This document shows, piece after piece, positions 55,221-63,482 of a stretch of DNA of 64,000 bases (the first letter of the stretch is position 1; each line of letters begins with the position of its first letter). The stretch comes from Pasteurellaceae bacterium RH1A (lineage in GTDB: Bacteria > Pseudomonadota > Gammaproteobacteria > Enterobacterales > Pasteurellaceae). The translations under genes and the position numbers were made by a program. The DNA is taken from positions 1,101,771-1,165,770 of the forward strand of contig CP015195.1 in assembly GCA_012221805.1 (NCBI GenBank). The letters run 5' to 3'. The notes beneath the pieces are model-generated. The model was not told the origin of the DNA, did no database searches, and saw only the letters and a program-made list of their open reading frames with translations.

Positions 55221-58200
55221 ATGAAGAAATTTTCTTTAATGACCTTTTTACTCTTGGGCTGGTGGAGCGTGAATCTGCACGCTCTGGAGGCCAATGCCTT
55301 ACCCAGCCAAGAAAGCCTCAATGCCCAGTTGGCGGAGGCGGAAAAATTAAGCGATGAAAAGGCCAAGGCCAGCCAGGTGGAGGTGCTCACGGCCTCGCTA
55401 GACTGGCTCAAGCAAATTGAGGCGCAAGAAAAGGCCAACCAAGCCCTGCAAGAGAAACTGGCTGGTGCGGACAGTGAAATCCAACAAAATAGTGCAGAAA
55501 TTGAAGCACTCAAGGCCCAATTAGACAAGCAAGAGGCCAGTGCCTATCAACACCTTTCCCTGGCCCAAGCCCAGGCCGAGTTGGCCAGTCTGCAAACTCA
55601 GCAGCAGGATATGCAGGAAAAGGTCACCCAGGCTAACAGCCAGCTGGCCAGCCAGGAAACCCTGTCTGAACGCTCCCAAGCGGCCCAAGCCCAAGGCGCC
55701 TTGCGGACACAGGAGCTCAATCGGCTTCTGGCAGACAGCAGTTTAAGTAGCCAAACCCAGCAGCAGTATCAGCTGGAACAGGCCTTTTTGTCGCTCAAAG
55801 CGGTCTATAACCAAGAGCTGCTCAAAAATAATGATCAGCTCATTATGCTTTATCAAAGCCGCTATAACTTGCTCAACCTGCAAAGCCAGCTGCTGCAAAA
55901 TCAGATTCTGGCCCTGCAAGAGGTGATCAATCAAAAGAACCTGGCCGAGTCTCAAGAGCAGCTTGCCCAATCCCAGCAGCAACAGCAGGCGGCAGGGCAG
56001 AGCAGCTTTATTCAGCGCCAGTTGGACAGAAACACCCAACTCAGCCAATTTTTGCTGGAGCAAACCGAACTCAGCAACAAGCTGACCCAAGACGATTTGC
56101 GCATGCGTAATGTGCTGGAAAACCTCAAGCAGACCCAAAGCACCATTGACGAACAGATCAGTGCCCTGCAAGGCACCTTGGTGCTTTCTCGCATTATTCA
56201 ACAGCAAAGACAGCGCCTGCCTGAAAACTTGGATATTAAGGGCCTATCTAAGCAAATTGCCGATTTGCGGGTACAGATTTTTGATTATACCCAGCGCCGT
56301 AATGAGCTTTACGATCTCAATAGCGTAATCGCCAGACTACAAGCGGATCAAAATCAGGCTTTTTCTGCAAATGAAAAGGCTCAACTGGAAAATCTGCTGA
56401 CCGATCGCCGCCGTATTCAGTCGGATATTATTAAGTCTTTGAATAATCAGCTGAATTTAGCCATCAATCTGGAGCTAACCCAGCAGCAGATCAGCCAAAT
56501 CAGCGATCAGCTCCAGGCCAAATTAGATCAGCAAAGTTTCTGGGTAAAAAGCAATAACCCGATTTACTTGGACTGGTTCAAGGCCCTGCCTGCGGCGCTC
56601 TTATCCCAAATTGAGGGCATCAGCAACAAGATCAGCCTGCAAACAGACCTGACTGATCTGCCTTATCTCCTGGCCTTTGCGGCCATTTTGGCCCTGATTG
56701 GCGGGGTAATTTATAAGTTTAGGCCTCGTATTCGCCAGCGTTTGGCCCTGATCAACGGCCAGCTCAACACACTCAGTGCCGACAGCCAATGGCATACCCC
56801 TTTTGCCCTGGCCTTTACCGCCATTCTAGCCCTGCCAAGTGTGCTTTGGTTCTTGGCTGTCAGCTTGTTGGTGGGCTTTTTCGTGATGCGTAACCCTGCC
56901 GAAATGTGGCAGTGGGCGCTGGAAATGGCCGGCTACTGGTGGTTTTTTGCCTTCTTGGTGGCCCTGCTTCGCCCTAACGGGATTGCCAAAAACCACTTCG
57001 GCTTTAGCGATGAAAATGTCGAAAAATCCCGCAATGTGGCCTACCGTATGTGGATTGCCGTTACCCTCCTGCTCAACACTTCCGTCTTCAGCAGCGTGGC
57101 TGACAGCGGCATTGCCAACGATGTGCTGGGTGAAATCAACACCATTGCGGCCTTAATTTTCACCCTCTTTATCATTGCCCCTCGCCTGCGTCGGGCGGTT
57201 AATTCTTTCACGGGGGAAAAAGAGGGCGGCCAAATCAGCAGCCTGATCCTGCGTACCATTGTGATTGTGGCCCCAATGGTCTTAATTGGCCTGATTGTGC
57301 TGGGCTACTACTATACGGCTCTTAATCTGATCGACCACCTGATCCTGACCTATATGGCCTGGTGCGTTTGGATGTGGATTCGCCAGACCATCTACCGTGG
57401 CATTACCGTTTCCTCCCGCCGCCTGGCTCACCAACGCTTGGTGGAAAAACGTGCCGAGCAGGCCTTGGCCACCAAGGATGATGGCGTGGACGATATTGTT
57501 AAAATCACCCCGCAAGATGAGGGCTTGGAGCTCAACAAGGTACGCAGCCAGGTCATTCGTGTAGCCGATATGCTCCTTTGGACGGCCTTGTTTGTGATTA
57601 TGTATTACATTTGGGCCGACCTCATTACCGTGGTTAGCTACCTGCGAGGCGTAGAACTCTGGACCCAGATCACCACCACCGAGGCTGGCACCGTGACCGA
57701 AAGCATCACCCTCTTTAACGGCCTCATGGCGCTCCTTATTATTGGGGTCAGCTATGCCTTGATTAAGAACCTAAGCGGGATTTTAGAAGTTTCCCTCTTC
57801 TCCCGCTTCAAGTTCTCCCAAGGCACGCCTTACACCATCACCACCTTGCTGACCTACGGCCTGATTGCCTTGGGCGGGGCCTGGGCCTTCTCCACCTTGG
57901 GTATGTCCTGGTCTAAACTCCAATGGCTCTTTGCCGCCCTGTCGGTAGGTCTTGGTTTTGGTTTGCAAGAGATTTTCGCCAACTTCGTTTCAGGCATTAT
58001 CCTGCTCTTTGAACGCCCAATTCGGGTGGGCGATACCGTGACCATCAACGGCGTAACCGGCACCGTGGCCAGAATCCGTATTCGGGCCATTACTATGATC
58101 GACCCAGATCGTAAAGAAGTGATTATGCCTAACAAGTCCTTTGTGACCGGCCAGGTAACCAACTGGGCGCTTTCTAACACCGTAACCCGTTTGGTTGTTA

Positions 58201-58523
58201 GTGTGGGCGTGGCCTATGGTTCAGATTTAGAGCTGGTTAAACGCCTGCTATTACAAGCTGCTCACGAGCATGAGTTGGTCTTAAAAGACCCTGCTCCAAG
58301 CGCGCTATTCCTGGGCTTCGGTGCCAGCACCCTTGACCACGAATTGCGAGTTTATGTGCAGAGCTTGTCGGATCGGATGGTCACAACAGACTCTCTTAAC
58401 CGCCGTATTAACCAGCTCTTTGCTGAAAATGATATTGAAATCGCCTTCAACCAGCTTGATGTCTTTATCAAAAACCAAGATACCGGGGCGGAAATGCCGG
58501 TGGTTGAGGTGAAGAAGAACTAA
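55221..58523 (+). CDS. MscK/MscM-type mechanosensitive channel, intact copy
   Basis: This 1100-residue channel protects against osmotic downshock. Its layout is: signal peptide (to about residue 22), a periplasmic region of about 430 residues rich in Gln and Ala and predicted as coiled coil ('QQQQQAAGQSSFIQRQLDRN'), a series of about eleven helices from about 485, and the MscS domain from about 900 ('LSVGLGFGLQEIFANFVSGIILLFERPIRVGDTVTINGVTGTVARIRIRAITMIDPDRKEVIMPNKSFV'). The paralogue at 50588 is similar over its whole length ('STIDEQISALQGTLVLSRII' occurs in both, with a few changes). Whether it is MscK or MscM (YjeP) is not decided. Confidence 0.88.
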   Translation: MKKFSLMTFLLLGWWSVNLHALEANALPSQESLNAQLAEAEKLSDEKAKASQVEVLTASLDWLKQIEAQEKANQALQEKLAGADSEIQQNSAEIEALKAQLDKQEASAYQHLSLAQAQAELASLQTQQQDMQEKVTQANSQLASQETLSERSQAAQAQGALRTQELNRLLADSSLSSQTQQQYQLEQAFLSLKAVYNQELLKNNDQLIMLYQSRYNLLNLQSQLLQNQILALQEVINQKNLAESQEQLAQSQQQQQAAGQSSFIQRQLDRNTQLSQFLLEQTELSNKLTQDDLRMRNVLENLKQTQSTIDEQISALQGTLVLSRIIQQQRQRLPENLDIKGLSKQIADLRVQIFDYTQRRNELYDLNSVIARLQADQNQAFSANEKAQLENLLTDRRRIQSDIIKSLNNQLNLAINLELTQQQISQISDQLQAKLDQQSFWVKSNNPIYLDWFKALPAALLSQIEGISNKISLQTDLTDLPYLLAFAAILALIGGVIYKFRPRIRQRLALINGQLNTLSADSQWHTPFALAFTAILALPSVLWFLAVSLLVGFFVMRNPAEMWQWALEMAGYWWFFAFLVALLRPNGIAKNHFGFSDENVEKSRNVAYRMWIAVTLLLNTSVFSSVADSGIANDVLGEINTIAALIFTLFIIAPRLRRAVNSFTGEKEGGQISSLILRTIVIVAPMVLIGLIVLGYYYTALNLIDHLILTYMAWCVWMWIRQTIYRGITVSSRRLAHQRLVEKRAEQALATKDDGVDDIVKITPQDEGLELNKVRSQVIRVADMLLWTALFVIMYYIWADLITVVSYLRGVELWTQITTTEAGTVTESITLFNGLMALLIIGVSYALIKNLSGILEVSLFSRFKFSQGTPYTITTLLTYGLIALGGAWAFSTLGMSWSKLQWLFAALSVGLGFGLQEIFANFVSGIILLFERPIRVGDTVTINGVTGTVARIRIRAITMIDPDRKEVIMPNKSFVTGQVTNWALSNTVTRLVVSVGVAYGSDLELVKRLLLQAAHEHELVLKDPAPSALFLGFGASTLDHELRVYVQSLSDRMVTTDSLNRRINQLFAENDIEIAFNQLDVFIKNQDTGAEMPVVEVKKN

Positions 58524-58534
58524 AATCCACTGAT

Positions 58535-58608
58535 GATGGCGCAAGCGTCCTCGCTTGTGCCTTATCTATCAAAGGTTTATCAGCACCAGCCTGGAGGCTG
58601 GCGCTATC
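58535..58608. repeat. REP/BIME-like palindromic doublet, copy 8
   Basis: GATGGCGCAAGCGTCCTCGC on the left belongs to the 'GCGTCC' variant, and CACCAGCCTGGAGGCTGGCG on the right to the 'CCTCCAGG' variant. The hybrid shows that half-elements are exchanged between copies. Confidence 0.8.
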
Positions 58609-58630
58609 TTTAACCCTATAGGAAAGCACC

Positions 58631-59461
58631 ATGAAACTTAAACATTTACTTATCACAAGCCTTGCCCTCACAACGGCTGTCGAAGGCTTTGCCACCCCTT
58701 GGGAGCAAATCCGCAGCCCTGTTGCAGGAAAGCCTCAATCCATCGGCGGTTATAGCAATGGCTGTATTATCGGTGCCCAGCCTCTGGAAATTAAGGGCAC
58801 GGGCTATCAGGTTATCCGCACCATCCGTAACCGCTATTACGGCCACCCGCAGCTCTTAAGCTATCTTAAAAGCCTGGGCCAACGCAGCCATGCAGCCGGC
58901 CTGCCGCCCATTTTAATCGGGGATATGGGTATGCCTGCAGGCGGGCGATTCTCATCAGGCCATGCCAGCCACCAAACTGGCCTGGATGCCGATATTTGGT
59001 TGCGTTTCGGCCCTATGGACGACAAAACCGCCCATAACCCAGCCGGCCTGGCCACCATTATGGTTGATCGCAACACTCAACGGGTGGACGAGCGTTTATG
59101 GACGGCCCAGCATACCACCTTGCTTAAACTAGCGGCCAGCGATGCCCGAGTGGACAGAATTTTTGTTAATCCTGCCATCAAGGTCAAACTCTGCCAAACG
59201 GCAGGCTCTGATCGGGCCTGGCTTCGCAAGATTCGCCCTTGGTATGCCCACGATTCCCACTTCCACGTCCGCCTAAGCTGCCCGGCCGATGCACCGAATT
59301 GTGAGAACCAGGCACCTGTACCAGCTGGCGATGGTTGTGGGGCAGAACTCTATTCCTGGTTTGAGCCAGCACCTCCATCTTCAGGTGTGTCCAAGCCCAA
59401 AGCCCTGCCACAGCCGCCACAACTTTGCCAGATGATGTTGTCGCAGCAAGGGTTGAACTAA
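58631..59461 (+). CDS. mepA: penicillin-insensitive murein endopeptidase MepA
   Basis: MepA is a periplasmic zinc LAS-family peptidase that cuts D-Ala-mDAP cross-links. The 276-residue protein has a signal peptide (about 1-21), 'IGDMGMPAGGRFSSGHASHQTGLDADIWLRF' with the ligands in 'GHASHQTGLDAD' (about 112-123) and the final 'WYAHDSHFHVRLSCP' with the third ligand His. Cysteine residues (GCIIGAQ, LCQTAG, SCPADAPNC, GDGCG) suggest disulfides as in E. coli. It follows the aroC neighbourhood, which is the ancestral order. Confidence 0.94.
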   Translation: MKLKHLLITSLALTTAVEGFATPWEQIRSPVAGKPQSIGGYSNGCIIGAQPLEIKGTGYQVIRTIRNRYYGHPQLLSYLKSLGQRSHAAGLPPILIGDMGMPAGGRFSSGHASHQTGLDADIWLRFGPMDDKTAHNPAGLATIMVDRNTQRVDERLWTAQHTTLLKLAASDARVDRIFVNPAIKVKLCQTAGSDRAWLRKIRPWYAHDSHFHVRLSCPADAPNCENQAPVPAGDGCGAELYSWFEPAPPSSGVSKPKALPQPPQLCQMMLSQQGLN

Positions 59462-59474
59462 AAGATTGCCTTAT

Positions 59475-59500
59475 AAGCGGCCTCAAATGGCCGCTTTTTT
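59475..59500 (+). terminator. mepA terminator
   Basis: AAGCGGCC-TCAAAT-GGCCGCTT then TTTT form a compact GC-rich stem and T-run 15 bp after the mepA stop codon. Confidence 0.85.
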
Positions 59501-59586
59501 GCAAATCAGATATGCTAAAAAATTCCCACAAAGCCTGCCAATTCCTGTAAAATACGACCTATTTCTAACCGCTTACCCTAAGAGTT

Positions 59587-60921
59587 ATGCACAACGAATT
59601 GGCACAAACCATTCCAGAGCTTATTGACTGGACCAGAACTCGGGAATTTTCCCTCAACTTACCCACCGATCGCCTGGCCTTTCTTTTGGCTATTTCCATC
59701 TATAATGCCGAGCATACCTCCGATGGGGAGATGAATGAGAGCGACTTAATCGATCTCTTCCGCCATGTTTCCACTGCCTTTGGCCAGTCTGAAGCCACCT
59801 TGAGCCTGCGTGCCAACAATGCCATTAATGACTTGGTTAAGCAGCGTTTCCTTAATCGTTTCAGCTCTGAATTTACCGAGGGCCTGGCCATTTACCGCCT
59901 GACCCCGCTGGGCGTGGGTGTGGCCGATTACTATGTCCGCCAGCGGGAATTTTCCTCCCTGCGCCTGTCTATCCAGCTTTCTATTGTGGCCGATGAAATC
60001 CAACGGGCGTCAAGTTCGGCCGAGGAGGGCGGGGATGAACGCTTCTGGCGGAATAATGTTTTTGCCCCGCTCAAGTATTCGGTGGCCGAAATTTTTGACA
60101 GCATTGACCTTTCCCAGCGGATGATGGACGAAAACCAGCAGGATATTCGGGAGCGGATCGCCCAACTCCTTAGCCAAAACTGGCATGAGGCCATCCTAAG
60201 CTGTGAGCAGCTCTTGGATGAAACCTCAGGCAACCTGCGGGAGCTACAAGATACCCTTAATGCGGCTGGTGACAAGCTCCAGGCCCAGCTCCTACGGATT
60301 CAAACCTGCCTGATTGGCCGGGACGATTTGGACTTTATCGACAATCTGATTATCAACCTGCAAAACAAGCTGGATCGGATTATGAGCTGGGGCCAGCAGG
60401 CCATTGACCTCTGGATTGGCTACGACCGCCACGTCCACAAGTTTATCCGTACTGCCATTGATATGGACAAGAACCGGGTCTTTGGCCAGCGTTTACGCCA
60501 GTCCATCCAGGGCTATTTCGACAACCCTTGGATGCTCTATGTGGCCAAGGCGGACTCGCTCTTAGACCTGCGGGATGAAGACCCAATTTTCAACGAGGCC
60601 GATGCGGTGGGCGAACTGCCAAGCGAACTGGAATATGAGGATATTTCCCAGGTTCAAGAACAGATTGTGGCTCTTATGCAGGCCCAATTAGCACCTTTCC
60701 GTGAACAGGCTAAACCGATTGATTTAGGCTTAATTTTACGAGAGCAACTGGCCCGCTACCCAGAAAGCCAGCACTTCGATGTGGCCCGAATCCTGGTTGA
60801 TCAGGCCGTTAAATTGGGTATGGCCAGCCAGGACAGACAGGCCGTTTACCCAGAATGGCAGGCCATTAACCAGCAGGGCAGCCAGGTTCAGGCCAATGTG
60901 ATTGATGAGTTTAATCGTTAG
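59587..60921 (+). CDS. mukF: chromosome partition protein MukF (kleisin)
   Basis: MukF is the kleisin of the MukBEF condensin and links the MukB heads. The 444-residue protein has the N-terminal winged-helix domain ('[33 protein letters not shown]', '[21 protein letters not shown]'), a helical middle, the linker '[25 protein letters not shown]' and the C-terminal winged helix ending '[24 protein letters not shown]'. It begins an operon with mukE, 58 bp downstream. mukB does not follow in this window. Confidence 0.95.
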   Translation: MHNELAQTIPELIDWTRTREFSLNLPTDRLAFLLAISIYNAEHTSDGEMNESDLIDLFRHVSTAFGQSEATLSLRANNAINDLVKQRFLNRFSSEFTEGLAIYRLTPLGVGVADYYVRQREFSSLRLSIQLSIVADEIQRASSSAEEGGDERFWRNNVFAPLKYSVAEIFDSIDLSQRMMDENQQDIRERIAQLLSQNWHEAILSCEQLLDETSGNLRELQDTLNAAGDKLQAQLLRIQTCLIGRDDLDFIDNLIINLQNKLDRIMSWGQQAIDLWIGYDRHVHKFIRTAIDMDKNRVFGQRLRQSIQGYFDNPWMLYVAKADSLLDLRDEDPIFNEADAVGELPSELEYEDISQVQEQIVALMQAQLAPFREQAKPIDLGLILREQLARYPESQHFDVARILVDQAVKLGMASQDRQAVYPEWQAINQQGSQVQANVIDEFNR

Positions 60922-60941
60922 TAAGCAATGATTTACAAAAT

Positions 60942-60960
60942 GGGTTACAAGTTGTAACCC
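60942..60960. repeat. perfect 19-bp palindrome in the mukF-mukE gap
   Basis: GGGTTACAAGTTGTAACCC has nine paired bases around a central G. It lies 20 bp before the mukE start. Without a T-run it is not a terminator. It may be an operator, an mRNA processing site or a control of MukF:MukE ratio. Confidence 0.55.
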
Positions 60961-60979
60961 AAATTAAAAGAGAATATTT

Positions 60980-61684
60980 ATGACCGACACCACCGACCTT
61001 ATTTCAAGCAAATTGGCCCAGGCCATTGCGAATCCGATTTTCCCAGAACTAGACAGCCAACTGCGGGCAGGGCGGCATATCAGCCTAGAAAGCCTAGATC
61101 AGCACGCCTTTTTAATGGACTTTCAGGCTGAATTAGAGCAGTTTTATCGCCGTTATCATGTTGAGCTGATTCGGGCGCCTGAAGGCTTTTTCTACCTTCG
61201 CCCCAAGGCCAGTACCCTGATTGCCCGTTCGGCTATGAGTGAAATGGAAATGCTGGTGGGCAAGGTGCTTTGCTACCTCTACCTTAGCCCAGAACGCTTG
61301 GCCCAGCAGGGGATTTTTAGCTATGATGAGGTTTATGAAGAACTGCTCAATCTGGCTGATGAAGCCAAGCTCCTCAGAGCCATCAACCCTCGCTCAACCG
61401 GGTCGGATGTGGACAAGGCCAAGCTGATTGAAAAGGTTGGCGGGGCTTTACGCCGCCTGCAAAGGATTGGTATGATCGTGCGTGTAGGCGATCAAAACAG
61501 CAAGAAATTCGTGATTTCCGAGGCAGTTTTCCGTTTTGGAGCCGATGTCAGAACGGGGGATGATCCACGAGAAGCCCAGCTTCGCTTAATCCGTGATGGT
61601 GAAGCTACGACCCCTCAAAGCCTTGAGGAGGTGGATGAAGAACAAGCGGATGAAAATAGCCCAGAATTTGCAAATGAGGAATAG
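60980..61684 (+). CDS. mukE: chromosome partition protein MukE
   Basis: MukE binds MukF as a dimer and completes the MukBEF condensin. The 234-residue length and sequence fit: '[36 protein letters not shown]', 'YYLRPKAST'-like FYLRPKAST, '[24 protein letters not shown]', '[31 protein letters not shown]' and '[17 protein letters not shown]'. The C-terminal tail is acidic. In related bacteria mukB starts at or near the mukE stop; here a MITE-like repeat with a nested IS follows instead. Confidence 0.95.
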   Translation: MTDTTDLISSKLAQAIANPIFPELDSQLRAGRHISLESLDQHAFLMDFQAELEQFYRRYHVELIRAPEGFFYLRPKASTLIARSAMSEMEMLVGKVLCYLYLSPERLAQQGIFSYDEVYEELLNLADEAKLLRAINPRSTGSDVDKAKLIEKVGGALRRLQRIGMIVRVGDQNSKKFVISEAVFRFGADVRTGDDPREAQLRLIRDGEATTPQSLEEVDEEQADENSPEFANEE

Positions 61685-61863
61685 GGGCTGTTGATCATTC
61701 AAGACAAATGTTTGTTTGATAAGAAAGAGGAACGTGAAAAACTTTGAGATCTACTCCCCTCTTTAGCAAAGAGGGGAAGGGGGAGATTTGGCAGAAGGAA
61801 TAGCAACGAGAGGGCTATTTTCAGAGAAAAAATAAATAAGATAATTTCTGGCTAATTTTTCCC

Positions 61864-62952
61864 GGCATAGTAGACAAAATAGTTGCTGATTCGTCAAAAA
61901 CTATGCCAAGTGGACAAAATAGTTGCTAATGTTTATTTTCTAAAATGTTAGCAGCTATTTTTATTCAAAAAATCCTTTATAAACATGGCTTTATGTTTTT
62001 TGCTTAATCCATTATGATTATTTAACTGTCGCTTCATATGTTTAAATAGCCCTTCAAGCCTATTTGTTGTCCTTTCTATATTTAAATCTGACCGTTCTTC
62101 AAAAGTAAATAAATATTTCATATACCATTTAAGGCTTGCATAAGCCCCTCTAACACTACGATGCTTATAAGGTAAATATCCCTTTTCATTTGGCTTATCA
62201 CTTCTTTCTTTTAAATACTCTTCATGTTTTAAATACCAATAATGAAGGCGTTTGTAAAATTCATTTTTTGAACTCTCCACCAGTGTTTTTACGATAACTT
62301 TTAATTCTTTTCCCGCTTGTGATTGATGCTTTTTTCTGAGTTTTCTCATCACTATTGCAACCATATGAAACTGACACATCTGCACAGGTGCATTGAACAA
62401 GTCCTTCATCAGACCTCGCCTACCATCACAGGTAATGGATTGTATTATATAGCTTTTTTCTCTCAATCTATTAAGTGCCAGCTTATAGTAAACGTCTTTT
62501 TCTGTTCTTACAAAACAGTGAAATACCACTTTCTTTGTATGAGAGTCCATTAACACTAATACGCCGAAATTACGCTTAAAAAAGGTAGTGTCCATAATTA
62601 TATTAAGCGATGTGCTTTGAGGTGGATGTAATAATGTTTTAGGAGCTTTATCAATATATCTTTGGATAGTTCTAACCGAACAATGATACTTATTGGCAAG
62701 CTGTTGATAAGTTTGTTTTCCTGAAGTGTAATCATCCCAGATCTGTATTGGGTCTAATTTCTTTTGATGGGTAAAGGTTTTATGGCATTGATTACAATAA
62801 TAACGCTGAATGTTATTTTGTTTACCATGTTTCTTGATATTCGCACTTTGGCAGAAAAGGCAGTTTTTTGTTCATTTTTCAAAAAGAGGGCTTAAAGCCT
62901 TGTACTATAAGGCTTTAAGCCACTTTTTAGCAACTATTTTGTCTATTATGCC
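61864..62952 (-). mobile_element. IS256-like (Zn-binding variant) insertion sequence
   Basis: The element is 1089 bp with 24-bp terminal inverted repeats that differ at one position (GGCATAGTAGACAAAATAG... against GGCATAATAGACAAAATAG...). TTTTTCCC on both sides (61856-61863 and 62953-62960) is a perfect 8-bp target duplication, which shows a simple and rather recent insertion. A subterminal repeat of the left end (AGTGGACAAAATAGTTGCT) lies at about 61910-61928. One transposase gene lies on the minus strand. Confidence 0.9.
61948..62875 (-). pseudogene. IS256-like transposase with zinc ribbon, frameshifted near its start
   Basis: The protein has an N-terminal zinc ribbon (NCLFCQSANIKKHGK...YYCNQCHKTF), a helix-turn-helix (SGKQTYQQLANKYHCSVRTIQRYI) and a MULE/IS256-type catalytic domain with Asp in 'IIMDTTFFKR', Asp in 'ITCDGRRGLMKD' and Glu in 'TNRLEGLFKHMKRQLNNHNGL'. 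The first ATG (62875) is followed by AACAAAAAAC. With five A in place of six the frame leads into the ribbon; with six it does not. Translation could otherwise only begin at the ATG at 62595, without the DNA-binding part. Homopolymer slippage may restore it. Confidence 0.8.
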
Positions 62953-63024
62953 TTTTTCCCTCACTTCGTTATCACTCCTGCCAAATCTCCCCTAACCCCT
63001 CTTTGCTAAAGAGGGGAACAAATT

Positions 63025-63420
63025 TTAACCATCTATCTCCTCGCCTGTCTCATCCCACTTAAAATTGAGGGCGATGGAGTTAAGGCAGAAGCGGAGGCCA
63101 GTTGGCGGTGGCCCGTCGGGGAAGACGTGGCCCATGTGGGAGTCGCAGTGGCCGCAGCGGATTTCGGTGCGGTGGCGGCCCAGGCTGTAGTCGTCCAAAT
63201 AACGCAGGGCAGTGTCGGAGACGGCCTCATAGAAACTTGGCCAGCCGCAGCCTGCATCAAACTTGGTGTCTGAACGGAAGAGGGCGTTGTGGCAGCGGGC
63301 GCAGCGGTAGGTGCCCACACGGTCTTCATTTAAAAACTTGCCAGTAAAGGGCCTTTCTGTGCCATGGTTGATGAGAATTTCAACTTGTTGGTCGGTGAGT
63401 TCGTCAATGTCTTTAATCAT
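63025..63420 (-). CDS. msrB: peptide-methionine (R)-S-oxide reductase
   Basis: MsrB repairs methionine-R-sulfoxide in proteins. The 131-residue, stand-alone domain has the zinc Cys pairs 'YRCARCHNALF' and 'IRCGHCDSHMGHVF', the substrate loop 'DAGCGWPSFYEAV' and the catalytic Cys in 'GLRFCLNSIAL'. The N-terminal 'LTDQQVEILINHGTERPFTGKF' is typical. It has no fused MsrA and no signal peptide, so it is cytosolic. It reads toward the MITE/IS block and has its own upstream region. Confidence 0.95.
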   Translation of the reverse strand: MIKDIDELTDQQVEILINHGTERPFTGKFLNEDRVGTYRCARCHNALFRSDTKFDAGCGWPSFYEAVSDTALRYLDDYSLGRHRTEIRCGHCDSHMGHVFPDGPPPTGLRFCLNSIALNFKWDETGEEIDG

Positions 63421-63482
63421 AAGCGTTTCCTTTCAAAAATCCTGCCTATTCTAGCTTGTTTACCTCCCTTGAGGTAGTTTTT

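Larger units (their letters stand above)
61748..63017. repeat. MITE-like element, copy 3, interrupted by an insertion sequence
   Basis: The left part (61748-61863, with CCCCTCTTTAGCAAAGAGGGG and GGAGATTTGGCAG) and the right part (62953-63017, CTGCCAAATCTCCCC...CCCCTCTTTGCTAAAGAGGGG) add up to about 173 bp once the target duplication is taken out. This is the size of the two intact copies. The insertion at 61864-62952 therefore landed inside an older MITE. Confidence 0.8.

Noticed and set aside
3461..58608. Spaced palindromic repeats considered as a CRISPR array
   Set aside because: The copies are kilobases apart and sit between unrelated genes. There are no regular spacers and no cas genes.
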